Part shown: positions 1 through 7,780 of the stretch, in pieces
Numbering within the stretch: position 1 is the stretch's first letter
How the letters are laid out: every line of letters begins with the position of its first letter
Origin: Streptomyces rapamycinicus NRRL 5491
GTDB lineage: Bacteria > Actinomycetota > Actinomycetes > Streptomycetales > Streptomycetaceae
Reading direction: 5' to 3'
Assembly (NCBI RefSeq): GCF_024298965.1
Contig: NZ_CP085193.1
Span: forward strand, 5,022,001-5,086,000
DNA: 64,000 bases
Notes under the pieces: generated by a model
What the model was told of the DNA's origin: nothing
The model's database searches: none
The model's input: only the letters and a program-made list of their open reading frames with translations
Program-made: the position numbers and the translations under genes

Positions 1-96
1 TGGTCCAACCCGTCGGGCTTCATCGAGGCGTTCACCGAGGTCGTCGGGCAGACTCCGGGCCGCTATCGGGCGGGTCTGCGCGACGACGCGCGGTAG
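1..96 (+). CDS. AraC-family transcriptional regulator, C-terminal end (partial)
   Basis: Only the last 31 codons are present, ending in TAG at 94-96. The peptide has the second helix-turn-helix tail typical of AraC/XylS regulators (SNPSGFIEAF, then TPGRYR). The gene starts beyond the left edge. It points at the FAD monooxygenase 110 bases downstream on the same strand, and aromatic hydroxylase genes are often controlled by a neighbouring AraC-type activator (PobR-like). Control of that gene is therefore a reasonable inference, but the ligand-binding half cannot be seen. Confidence 0.8.
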   Translation, partial: WSNPSGFIEAFTEVVGQTPGRYRAGLRDDAR

Positions 97-205
97 TTGG
101 CGGCTTTTCGGTATTCGGTGTCCATTCATCAGTGGGCGGCGACGGCGGCCGGGTCCACAGTGGTGATCGGCACACCGCATCACCTTCAAGGAGGCTTGGA
201 AATAC

Positions 206-1390
206 ATGTCCGAAACAGTCGAGGACACCGCCGTGGTCATCGTGGGGGCCGGGGTCGCCGGACTGACGCTCGGCAATTTCCTGTTGCGCAACGGCATCGG
301 CTGCGTCGTTCTCGAAAAGCGCAGCCGGGAATATGTCGAGCGGCGACAGCGGGCCGGGACCATCGACAGCCGCGGAGTGCGCATGTTCCGCGCGTGGGGG
401 CTCGAAGAGGTCGTGGAGAGTTTCGGCGCTCCGGAGGAATCGATAAGCTTCCGGATGGACGGAGAAGAGTTCACGCAGGATCTCTTCGACGACGAGGACG
501 GCGATTTCGACGATATGGTGTTCTGCCCTCAGCAGGTCCTCGTCCGGAACCTCACGGACGCTTTCCTGCGGGACGGCGGAGACCTCCGTTACGAGTCCGC
601 CGGCATCTCCCTCGAAGACATCGACAGCGCACGTCCGCGCGTCCGCTACCGGGACGCCTCGGGCGCGACACGGGTCGTCAACTGCGACTATCTCGCCGGC
701 TGCGACGGCTACCACGGGGTCAGCAGGGAATCCGTCCCCGCCGGCGCCCTTACTCGTTACTCCTACGACTACGGGTACGCCTGGCTGAGCGTCCTGGCCG
801 ATGTGACGCCGGACCCCTCGGCCATGGCGATCCATTCCCGCGGGCTGGCGGGAATCATCCCCCGTGGCACGACGGCCAGTCGTCTCTATCTCCAGTGCGC
901 GCCGGACGACACCCTCGAGCAGTGGCCGGACGAGCGCGTCTGGAGCGAACTGGAAGCTCGTTTCGGTGTCCCCGTGGCGACCGGCCCGGTCCTCCACAAA
1001 CAAATCCTGCCGCTCCGGAGTGTGGTCTACAGCCCCATGAGCCACGGCAGGCTTTATCTGCTCGGAGACGCGGCGCACATTGTCCCCCCGATGAGCGCGA
1101 AGGGAATCAACCTCGCGCTCCACGACGCCGAAGTGTTCGCCCGTGCCGTCATCGCCCGGCTCCAGAAGGACGATCCGGCCCTGCTCACCGGCTACTCGGA
1201 GACCTGTCTGCGCCATGTCTGGAACTACCAGGCATACGCGGCATGGATCACCGAGATCATGCACAACGCCGGTGACGCGTCCTACGAAGGAGAGTTCCGC
1301 AAGCAGATCGCCCGGGCGGAACTGGAACGCCAATTCAGCTCGCCCACGGCGAACCGCCTCTTCGGCGAACTCGCCGCCGGGGTGAATTAG
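206..1390 (+). CDS. pobA: FAD-dependent aromatic monooxygenase, 4-hydroxybenzoate 3-monooxygenase type
   Basis: A flavoprotein hydroxylase of 394 residues, the usual length of PobA. It has the N-terminal FAD dinucleotide fold (GAGVAG, residues 14-19), the RAG segment after the first helix (about 49-51), the DG motif (AGCDGYHG) and the C-terminal FAD/ribityl motif GDAAHIVPP followed by KGINLA, which is very close to p-hydroxybenzoate hydroxylase. The family converts 4-hydroxybenzoate to protocatechuate with NAD(P)H and O2 in the cytoplasm. The start is fixed by AAGGAGG at 188-194, 11 bases upstream. No protocatechuate ring-cleavage genes are in view, so another hydroxylated aromatic substrate remains possible. 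The upstream AraC fragment suggests inducible expression. Confidence 0.78.
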   Translation: MSETVEDTAVVIVGAGVAGLTLGNFLLRNGIGCVVLEKRSREYVERRQRAGTIDSRGVRMFRAWGLEEVVESFGAPEESISFRMDGEEFTQDLFDDEDGDFDDMVFCPQQVLVRNLTDAFLRDGGDLRYESAGISLEDIDSARPRVRYRDASGATRVVNCDYLAGCDGYHGVSRESVPAGALTRYSYDYGYAWLSVLADVTPDPSAMAIHSRGLAGIIPRGTTASRLYLQCAPDDTLEQWPDERVWSELEARFGVPVATGPVLHKQILPLRSVVYSPMSHGRLYLLGDAAHIVPPMSAKGINLALHDAEVFARAVIARLQKDDPALLTGYSETCLRHVWNYQAYAAWITEIMHNAGDASYEGEFRKQIARAELERQFSSPTANRLFGELAAGVN

Positions 1391-1393
1391 GGC

Positions 1394-1409
1394 ACCCCGC
1401 CGTCGGGGT
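1394..1409 (+). terminator. Short hairpin after the monooxygenase gene
   Basis: ACCCCG and CGGGGT form a perfect six-base stem around a four-base loop just after the stop codon. There is no T tract, as is usual in Streptomyces. It is a weak candidate. Confidence 0.4.
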
Positions 1410-1495
1410 AGCGGGCCGCGGACGGGTCTGGAGCGGACGTTCCGGGTTCTGTTTGAATGCTTCCTGTACCGAGCCGGTCCAGGAGGGACGGACAT

Positions 1496-2140
1496 ATGGT
1501 GTCCACGGAGAGCATTCTCGCGTTCGCGGCGATGTCGCTACTGGTGATCGTGATTCCGGGGCCGAGTGTGCTGTTCGTGGTCGGCCGGGCCCTCGCCTAC
1601 GGCCGTCGCACGGCCCTGGAGACGGTCCTCGGCAACGTCGTCGGCTGCTATCTGCTCGTGATCGCCGTGGCGTGGGGTCTCGGCGCGCTGGTGCAGAGCT
1701 CGGCGGCGGTGTTCACGGGCGTGAAGCTGGCAGGGGCGGCGTATCTCGTCCATCTGGGCGTGCAGGCGTTCCGGCGCCGCGGGGAGATGCGCGTGACGGA
1801 CATGGAGGCCCCGGCCCGTGCGCAGCGGGGCGATCTGCGCACGGTCCTGGACGGCATTTTCGTCGGCGTCACGAACCCGAAGGGCATCGTCTTCTTCGCG
1901 GCCGTGCTACCGCAGTTCGTCAACCACTCGGCGGGCCACCTTCCGCTGCAGATGATGGTGCTGGGTCTGGTCCCGGTCACCATCGGGCTGATCACGGACA
2001 CCCTGTGGGGCCTGGGCGCCTCGGCGGCCCGTTCCTGGTTCGCCCGCTCCGACCGGCGGCTGTCGATGGTCGGCGGGGCGGGTGGCCTCGCGATGATCGG
2101 CCTGGGCGTGACCGTGGCGGCGACCGGTCGCGCCGACTGA
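1496..2140 (+). CDS. LysE/RhtB-family translocator (amino-acid exporter)
   Basis: A membrane protein of 214 residues, the normal size for the LysE/RhtB family, which export amino acids or related small molecules. It has about six hydrophobic segments, the N-terminal family signature PGPSVLFVVGRAL and the internal NPKGIVFF motif near the third to fourth helix. An in-frame start lies at 1457, but AGGAGGG at 1481-1487 sits eight bases before ATG 1496, so that start is used. The substrate cannot be deduced. It ends convergently against a cupin gene, with a shared hairpin between them. Confidence 0.88.
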   Translation: MVSTESILAFAAMSLLVIVIPGPSVLFVVGRALAYGRRTALETVLGNVVGCYLLVIAVAWGLGALVQSSAAVFTGVKLAGAAYLVHLGVQAFRRRGEMRVTDMEAPARAQRGDLRTVLDGIFVGVTNPKGIVFFAAVLPQFVNHSAGHLPLQMMVLGLVPVTIGLITDTLWGLGASAARSWFARSDRRLSMVGGAGGLAMIGLGVTVAATGRAD

Positions 2141-2166
2141 CCCGGTGCCGACCGTCCGGGTCGGCG
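2131..2166. terminator. Bidirectional terminator between LysE and cupin genes
   Basis: CGCCGA...CCCGG (2131-2145, with a four-base bulge) pairs with CCGGGTCGGCG (2156-2166). The left arm overlaps the LysE stop codon. It lies between convergent genes. Confidence 0.5.
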
Positions 2167-2177
2167 TCAGCGGCGGA

Positions 2178-2624
2178 TCACGCGCCCGGGCGGGGGGCCC
2201 GTAGGTGCCGGCGCTGGACCAGTTCCTCGTCGTCGACCAGGGTGACCATGGGCTGGCCCGGTGCGCAGAACATGGTGACGATGAAGCGGCTCCAGGCGTC
2301 CGTCCGGTTGTTTCCGTCCTGGTAGTGGATGACCTCGCCGCCCGGCTCCCAGAACGTCTCCCCCGCCCTGATCACTCGCTCCGGCTCGCCTTCCAGCTCG
2401 AAGAGCATCTCGCCCTCCAGCACGTAGCCGAAGGCGGGGCCCGAGTGGCGGTGCGGGGGCAGGCCGGGGTTGCCGGGTGGGTAGTCCACGCGGATCGTCA
2501 TTCCCTCCGCTCCCTCCGGCACGAACGGCGGCTTCGCCGACTGCAGCACGGTGATCGCCGAGCTCAGCTCCGCCAAACGCGCTTGGCTCTCGGCGCTGCC
2601 TGCCATCTGCTCCTTGCTCGACAT
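2178..2624 (-). CDS. Cupin-domain protein
   Basis: A single-domain cupin of 148 residues. The first cupin motif is visible as PPHRHSGPAFGYVLEGEM (two His and a Glu-like position of the metal site), and the second as WEPGGEVIHYQDG around residues 95-107, with one His available. Such proteins bind a metal and act as small dioxygenases, isomerases or sensors, and the sequence does not say which. A good GGAGGT Shine-Dalgarno lies just before the ATG on the minus strand. It stands alone, divergent from the FG-GAP gene. Confidence 0.82.
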   Translation of the reverse strand: MSSKEQMAGSAESQARLAELSSAITVLQSAKPPFVPEGAEGMTIRVDYPPGNPGLPPHRHSGPAFGYVLEGEMLFELEGEPERVIRAGETFWEPGGEVIHYQDGNNRTDAWSRFIVTMFCAPGQPMVTLVDDEELVQRRHLRAPRPGA

Positions 2625-3008
2625 GGCGCGACCTCCAGGGGTGGGCCGGGTGGTACGGGAGAGCCCGTCGGCATGGTCGACGGGTCCCCATTCGCCGGGC
2701 GCCGACGGCTCATGGGTCCAGATTGCGACGGTGCGGGGCGGGGCGCACGCGGGCCGGGGGACATGGGGGCCGCACGGTCAGTGACGGCCTCACGTCCGGC
2801 TTCTCCGCCTTTGGCCTCAAGTTCTCAGCTCCGAAGGAGAGTTGGACCGCGGCTGGGTTGATCACGACCCTGTCTCGTTTTCCTTTGGTTGTGCAACCGT
2901 TCAGCTTTCGGACAGCTCTCCTTACATGACCCTTCCGTTCCGGCCGCCGGGGGAGACAGGTGGCGGTCGTGGCTCAAGGGCGACCGACGCGTTACTCATG
3001 GAGGATTT
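2625..3008. other. Divergent intergenic region
   Basis: About 380 bases between the cupin and FG-GAP starts. I see no convincing gene. A small dyad, GGTTG-TG-CAACC, lies at 2887-2898 in a comparatively AT-rich patch and may be part of the FG-GAP promoter region. No -35/-10 pair could be assigned with confidence. Confidence 0.4.
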
Positions 3009-4475
3009 GTGCGCAACAGAACCCGAGGTGTGGTGGGCGTGGCGGTGGGTGCCGTCGTGACCGCCGCTGTGGCCGCCGGGGCCGGCGCCGTGGTGTCGAA
3101 CGGCGACGGGACCGACCAGAAGCAGCCCTCCCCCACGGCTGCCGCGGCGGGCAAGACCACACCGGGCGATATCGACGGCGACGGCTATGCCGACCTCGGT
3201 GTGGGCGCGCCCGACGGGACCGTTTCGGCGAAGTCCAAGGCGGGCTACGTGGGCGTGACCTACGGCGCCAAGGCCGGGGTCGACACCGGGCGGCACGGCA
3301 CGTTGTCGCAGGCCAGCCCGGGGATCCCCGGTACGCCCGAGGCCTCGGACCACTTCGGCTCGGCCGTGCTGCGCGGCGATGTGGACGGGGACGGGTACGG
3401 CGATCTGATCGTCGCCGCCAACTACGAGGCCATCGGCAGCGCCAAGCGGGCCGGTTCGGTCACGGTCGTCTTCGGCTCGAAGGACGGCCTCTCCAGCGAC
3501 GCCATCGCCTTCCACGCGCCCAAGGCCACCGCCTACGCGCTGTTCGGCGACCGGATGGCCGTGGGCGACTACAACCACGACGGCCGCGACGACATCGCCA
3601 TCTCCGACGGCACCGAGGTCCAGGTCGTGAACGGCGCGGCGAACCTGCGCGAGACGGCCACTCCGAAGATGTCCAGCGTCACCCCGCCCGGCGGCGGCGC
3701 GGGCACGGAACACCTGTCCTCCGGCGACATCAACGGGGACGGCTTCGCCGACCTGGTCACCGTCGCCTACCAGGACGACCCCGCCGACGAGGGCACGCTC
3801 GGCGTGCTGCCCGGTTCGTCCGGGGGGCTGAAGAGCACATCGCTGGGCGAGGACGTACCGCTGCCGTTCGCCTCGTACCGGGCCGTGGTGGGTGACATCA
3901 ACGGCGACGGCAAGGACGACGTCGTCACGGACACCGGGTTCACGGACGGCCCGGACGACGCGCGTCTGCGGACGTACCCGGGCACGGCCGGGGGGCTCGA
4001 CACCGCCAATCCGGTGAACTGGACGGGCAAGGCGCAGAACGGCATCGCCTCCCGCCTCACCGACATCAACGGCGACGGCCACGACGACCTCGTCGTCAGC
4101 GACACCGACGCCGAGGCCCCCGGGGGCTACAACGACGCCGGTGCCATCACGGTGCTCAAGGGCACCAAGGACTGGCTGACCGACGCGGGTGCGCAGACCT
4201 TCTCCCTCGACACCGAGGGCGTCCCCGGCGAAATGACGGGCGGCGACTGGTTCGGCGACGCCATCTCGCCGGCCGACTACAACGGCGACGGCAAGCCCGA
4301 CCTGGCCGTCGGGGTCCCGAACCGGACCGAGGGCGCGGGCGCGGTGGCCCTGCTGTACGCGGGCGCCGACGGCCTCACCGCCGAGGGCTCCGCCCTCATC
4401 GGGCCGAGCGACCTCGGCTCCCCGGCGGACGACGCCGCGTTCGGCAAGGAGCTGTCCGGCCCCGCCACGAAGTAG
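3009..4475 (+). CDS. Secreted FG-GAP/VCBS repeat protein (integrin-alpha-like beta-propeller)
   Basis: A protein of 488 residues with an N-terminal Sec-type signal (MRNRTRG followed by an Ala/Val/Gly-rich stretch to about residue 27), then seven FG-GAP repeats. Each repeat carries a calcium loop: DIDGDGYAD, DVDGDGYGD, DYNHDGRDD, DINGDGFAD, DINGDGKDD, DINGDGHDD and DYNGDGKPD. Seven blades are the expected number for an integrin-alpha-type beta-propeller outside the cell. GTG at 3009 is preferred because GGAGGA (3000-3005) is just upstream, although the spacing is short, and because it gives a clean signal peptide. Function is unknown; ligand binding or spore/cell-surface roles are usual guesses. 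Confidence 0.88.
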   Translation: MRNRTRGVVGVAVGAVVTAAVAAGAGAVVSNGDGTDQKQPSPTAAAAGKTTPGDIDGDGYADLGVGAPDGTVSAKSKAGYVGVTYGAKAGVDTGRHGTLSQASPGIPGTPEASDHFGSAVLRGDVDGDGYGDLIVAANYEAIGSAKRAGSVTVVFGSKDGLSSDAIAFHAPKATAYALFGDRMAVGDYNHDGRDDIAISDGTEVQVVNGAANLRETATPKMSSVTPPGGGAGTEHLSSGDINGDGFADLVTVAYQDDPADEGTLGVLPGSSGGLKSTSLGEDVPLPFASYRAVVGDINGDGKDDVVTDTGFTDGPDDARLRTYPGTAGGLDTANPVNWTGKAQNGIASRLTDINGDGHDDLVVSDTDAEAPGGYNDAGAITVLKGTKDWLTDAGAQTFSLDTEGVPGEMTGGDWFGDAISPADYNGDGKPDLAVGVPNRTEGAGAVALLYAGADGLTAEGSALIGPSDLGSPADDAAFGKELSGPATK

Positions 4476-4491
4476 CACCACCTGGTTGTTC

Positions 4492-4524
4492 ACTGGTCCA
4501 GGAGGGTTCCCCTCCTGGACCAGT
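4492..4524. terminator. Strong bidirectional terminator
   Basis: A perfect 15-bp stem (4492-4506 with 4510-4524) with a TTC loop, between the converging FG-GAP and GYD genes. No T tract is needed for either side in this high-GC background. Confidence 0.88.
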
Positions 4525-4560
4525 CCTCGTATCAGCACCCCTCCGCTTGTGCGCACCGCC

Positions 4561-4857
4561 TCAGCCGGTGACCTTGGCGATGATGCGGCCCATATCCTCC
4601 CGACCGAAGGCCCGCAGAGTCGTGGTGCGGACATTGCCCAACGCGCCGAGCTGCAGCGACGCCGCGGTCGCGGTTTCGTCGTCCGGGGCCTCTACGATGC
4701 ACACGAGGTCGTACGGCCCGTCCGTCCAGTAGATGTCCACGAGCCCCGCCCCGAGCTTTTTCAGCGCCGCGGCGAAGTCCTCGGTGCGCTTGGTGGTGTC
4801 CTTGTAGGCGCGGACTCCCTGCTCGGTCCAGTTCAGCAGCGTGATGTACGTCGCCAC
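4561..4857 (-). CDS. GYD-domain protein
   Basis: A 98-residue protein that opens with the typical GYD-family start (ATYITLLNWTEQG) and contains the GPYDLV segment after the strand YWTD, so it covers the whole PF08734-type domain. The family has a ferredoxin-like fold and no established biochemical role. Upstream in-frame codons exist, but GTG 4857 is chosen because GGAGGTGAGG lies directly before it and the family begins there. It is a lone gene, convergent with the FG-GAP gene and divergent from the epoxide hydrolase. Confidence 0.88.
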   Translation of the reverse strand: MATYITLLNWTEQGVRAYKDTTKRTEDFAAALKKLGAGLVDIYWTDGPYDLVCIVEAPDDETATAASLQLGALGNVRTTTLRAFGREDMGRIIAKVTG

Positions 4858-5056
4858 GGCCCTCACCTCCACGAGAAGACTCACCGTGCGATCAATTCTG
4901 GAAGTAACACCGCGAACCCGCACATCTGGTGCGTCGACGAGCGGCCGGAGTGGTTTGCCGAACCGGCAAGGAGTGTGGTCCGAATCGCCCGAAGCACGGC
5001 AAGCTCGGTCGCAACGGCCGGCACACGGAACGTTCAGCGCGACCCGGGAGGGAACC

Positions 5057-6043
5057 ATGCCGCAGACACCGCCCAAAACCGGCCGCACCCACCGTCTGGT
5101 GCCCTCACCCGCCGGGCGGATCCACCTCGTGGAGCAGGGCACCGGCCCGCTGGTGCTGCTCGTCCACGGCTTTCCGGAGTCCTGGTACTCATGGCGCCAC
5201 CAGCTGCCCGCGCTGGCCGCGGCCGGGTACCGGGTGGCCGCCGTCGACGTCCGTGGGTACGGGCGCTCGTCCCGGCCCGCGGCGGTGGACGCGTACCGGA
5301 TGCGGGAGCTGGTGGCGGACAACGTCGCCGTGGTGGAGGCGCTCGGCGAGGAGTCCGCCGTGGTGATCGGGCACGACTGGGGCTCGCCCATCGCCGCCAA
5401 CTCCGCCCTGCTGCGCCCGGACGTGTTCCGGGCGGTCGGGATGCTGAGCGTGCCGTACGCCCCGCGTGGCGGCCCCAGGCCCTCCGAGGTCTTCGCCGGG
5501 ATGGGCGGGGACGAGGAGTTCTACGTCTCGTACTTCCAGGAGCCGGGCCGGGCCGAGGCGGAGATCGAGCCGGATGTGCGCGGCTGGCTCGCGGGGATCT
5601 ACGCCGCGCTGTCCGGCGGCACCATGCCCGGGCCCGATCTGCCCGACCCGCACTTCGTCACGCGCGGCCGGACGCTGCGCGAGCGGTTCCCCGCCGGACG
5701 GCTGCCCGCCTGGCTGAGCGAGGGGGACCTCGATGTCTACGCCGGTGAGTTCGAGCGGACCGGGCTGAGCGGAGGGCTGAACCGCTACCGGAACATGGAC
5801 CGGGACTGGGAGGACCTGGTCGCGTACGACAGTGCGCCCATCACCCAGCCGTCGCTGTTCGTCGGCGGCGCCCTGGACGCCTCGACCGCCTGGATGGGCG
5901 ACGCGATCAAGGCGTACCCGAGCACGCTGCCCGGGCTCGTCGGCTCGCACATCCTCGAGGACTGCGGCCACTGGATCCAGCAGGAGCGCCCGGAGGAAAT
6001 CAATCGGCTGCTGGTCGACTGGCTGGTTTCGCTTCCCGCGTGA
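5057..6043 (+). CDS. Alpha/beta hydrolase, soluble epoxide hydrolase type
   Basis: A protein of 328 residues with the epoxide-hydrolase architecture. HGFPESWYSWRHQ supplies the HGxP oxyanion motif, GHDWGS carries the nucleophilic Asp, a lid region occupies roughly residues 140-230, and DCGHWIQQE holds the catalytic His near the C-terminus. An Asp nucleophile rather than Ser favours an epoxide hydrolase (or haloalkane dehalogenase) over an esterase. ATG 5057 follows GGGAGGG at 5046-5052; longer in-frame readings upstream lack a ribosome site. The next, broken hydrolase starts in a GTGA/ATG cluster overlapping this stop codon, so the two were probably once co-transcribed. Confidence 0.87.
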   Translation: MPQTPPKTGRTHRLVPSPAGRIHLVEQGTGPLVLLVHGFPESWYSWRHQLPALAAAGYRVAAVDVRGYGRSSRPAAVDAYRMRELVADNVAVVEALGEESAVVIGHDWGSPIAANSALLRPDVFRAVGMLSVPYAPRGGPRPSEVFAGMGGDEEFYVSYFQEPGRAEAEIEPDVRGWLAGIYAALSGGTMPGPDLPDPHFVTRGRTLRERFPAGRLPAWLSEGDLDVYAGEFERTGLSGGLNRYRNMDRDWEDLVAYDSAPITQPSLFVGGALDASTAWMGDAIKAYPSTLPGLVGSHILEDCGHWIQQERPEEINRLLVDWLVSLPA

Positions 6044-6048
6044 CGCAT

Positions 6049-6928
6049 ATGGCCCGCCTGAAGCGCAGGACCATGGTCATAGGCTTGCCGCGGCCGCCGC
6101 CGCGCCGGCGGTCGGCGGGGGATTCGGTGCGCCGGCGGCGGGTGCGACGGGTTCGACCGGTTCGAGGGGTGCGACCGGCTGCCCCGATCCTCCTCGCCAA
6201 CCGGATAGGCGGCTGTCTGTCGTCATCGGTGACGAGCGACGGCGGCCCCGGTGGTCCAGGAGGCCCCGGCGGTCCCGGGACGTCCGGCGGCGTGGTCAGC
6301 AACGCCGACTGGGGGCTCGCCTCGGGCTATGTCGTGGTGGAGCCGGGCGCACGGGGCCGTGACCTCGTCGCGCCGGACGGTACGTACTACGGCGTGGCGC
6401 CCGCCGCCATCGTCGACCTCAAGGCCGCCGTCCGGTATCTGCGCCACAACCAGGGCCGCGTCCCCGGCGACACCGACCGCATCGTCTCCTCCGGCACCAG
6501 CGCCGGAGGCGCCCTGTCCGCCCTGCTCGGCGCGTCCGGCGACAGCCCGTTGTACGAGCCGTATCTGCGGGAGCTGGGCGCGGCCGACGCGAGCGACGCC
6601 ATCTTCGCCGGCGGCGGCTGGTGCCCCATCGCCGACCTCGAACATGCCGACATGGCGTACGAGTGGATGTTCGGCGGCAGCGCGCTGAGCTCGGGCGAGC
6701 TCGTCGACCAGACCGTCTCGAAGGAACCTCTTCGGCCGCGGACCCACCAAGGCCCGGCACTTCACGCCGTACAGCCTCCGCCACACGACCGGCGACGACG
6801 GAGCACGGCTCGACCGCGATCTGCCCCGGACGCTGGCCCTGATGTACTGGGACGCCGGGCACGGGGCCACTCAGGACCCGGATGCCTTCATGCGATGGAT
6901 CGGCGAGGTGACGGGCTACCGGAGGTAG
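6049..6928 (+). pseudogene. Decayed secreted alpha/beta hydrolase (tannase/feruloyl-esterase-like)
   Basis: Remnants of one gene read in different frames. ATG 6049 begins a signal peptide (MARLKRRTMVIGL) whose alanine-rich core and AxA region continue only after a frameshift near 6087. The frame around 6300-6730 then encodes a hydrolase core with the nucleophile elbow GTSAGGALSALLGAS. A second frameshift near 6735 moves the last part, which contains DAGHGATQDPDAFMRWIGE with the expected catalytic His, into another frame ending at TAG 6926-6928. Sequence between the signal and the core is also missing. The family normally has about 500 residues, so this is a non-functional remnant. Confidence 0.78.
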
Positions 6929-6934
6929 GGGCCC

Positions 6935-7687
6935 TCAGAGCTCCCATGCCCCCTTCGCCAGCGTGGACAGCCCGCCTGCCAGCGCCAGCAGCAGGACGAG
7001 CAGGCGGGCTGTGCGGTCGGGGACGCGGGTGGTGAGGGACTTGCCGATGAAGGCGCCCGCCGTCATTCCTGTCGCCGCCAAGGCCCATAGGGGCGGGCCG
7101 AGTTGGGGGACGCCGTTGGTGGCGACGGAGAACGCGTTCACCACGATTCCGTAGAACTGCGCGTTCGGCACGAACTCGCGGACCGTCCAGCCCGCGTTCA
7201 CCGCGTACAGGGATATCGGCGGGCCGCCCACACCGGCCGACGCGTTCATGAAGCCTCCGGCGGCACCGGCGGTCAGGGCGCCTTTGGCGCCGTTCAGGGC
7301 GGGGACGCGCATACCGGCCATCACCAGCAGGACGGCCACGCTCACCAGGGTGCCCGTACCGGCCAGGAGGACGGGTTCGGGGAGGCGGGCGGCCACCCAG
7401 GTGCCGGCCGGGACGGTGCAGGCGGAGGCGGCGACCAGGGGGACCATCGCGGTGAGCCGCACCCGCCGCCAGCCGCCGTCGATGAGTCCCAGCGCGCAGA
7501 TGGCACCGGACCCGCAGTTGGCGAGGGCGACGCCGTCGGCCGGGCCGAGCAGCAGGACGAGAGCGGGCACCGCGATCAGCGCGAACCCCATGCCCGTCAG
7601 CCACTGCACGGACGCCCCCGCCATGACGATCCCGCCGAGTACCAGCTCCGCGCCGCAACAACCACTCATCGCGGGAGTCTCTCGCAT
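6935..7687 (-). CDS. TSUP-family (TauE/SafE) sulfite/anion exporter
   Basis: A membrane protein of up to 250 residues with about eight hydrophobic segments and the TSUP hallmarks: a GxxxQxLTGMGFAL segment after the first helix, and in the second half GGFMNASAGVGGPPISLY, matching the duplicated family repeat. Members export sulfite, sulfoacetate or related anions; the substrate here is unknown. Neither possible start (7687 or 7669) has a good Shine-Dalgarno. The leader on this strand is filled with CCTCC repeats, which is unusual. Its 3' end abuts the hydrolase pseudogene. Confidence 0.82.
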   Translation of the reverse strand: MRETPAMSGCCGAELVLGGIVMAGASVQWLTGMGFALIAVPALVLLLGPADGVALANCGSGAICALGLIDGGWRRVRLTAMVPLVAASACTVPAGTWVAARLPEPVLLAGTGTLVSVAVLLVMAGMRVPALNGAKGALTAGAAGGFMNASAGVGGPPISLYAVNAGWTVREFVPNAQFYGIVVNAFSVATNGVPQLGPPLWALAATGMTAGAFIGKSLTTRVPDRTARLLVLLLALAGGLSTLAKGAWEL

Positions 7688-7693
7688 CCTGCG

Positions 7694-7737
7694 CGGAGGA
7701 GACCCGGAGGAGACGCGGAGGAGACGCGGAGGAGCCC
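7694..7737. repeat. Four 11-bp tandem repeats
   Basis: Four head-to-tail copies of CGGAGGAGACG with small changes (7694, 7705, 7716 and 7727). On the minus strand they lie in the leader of the TSUP exporter gene as CCTCC-rich repeats. Confidence 0.9.
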
Positions 7738-7780
7738 CGGACGGCGGCGCCTTGGGTGACGCCGTGCGCCGCGCCGCCGA

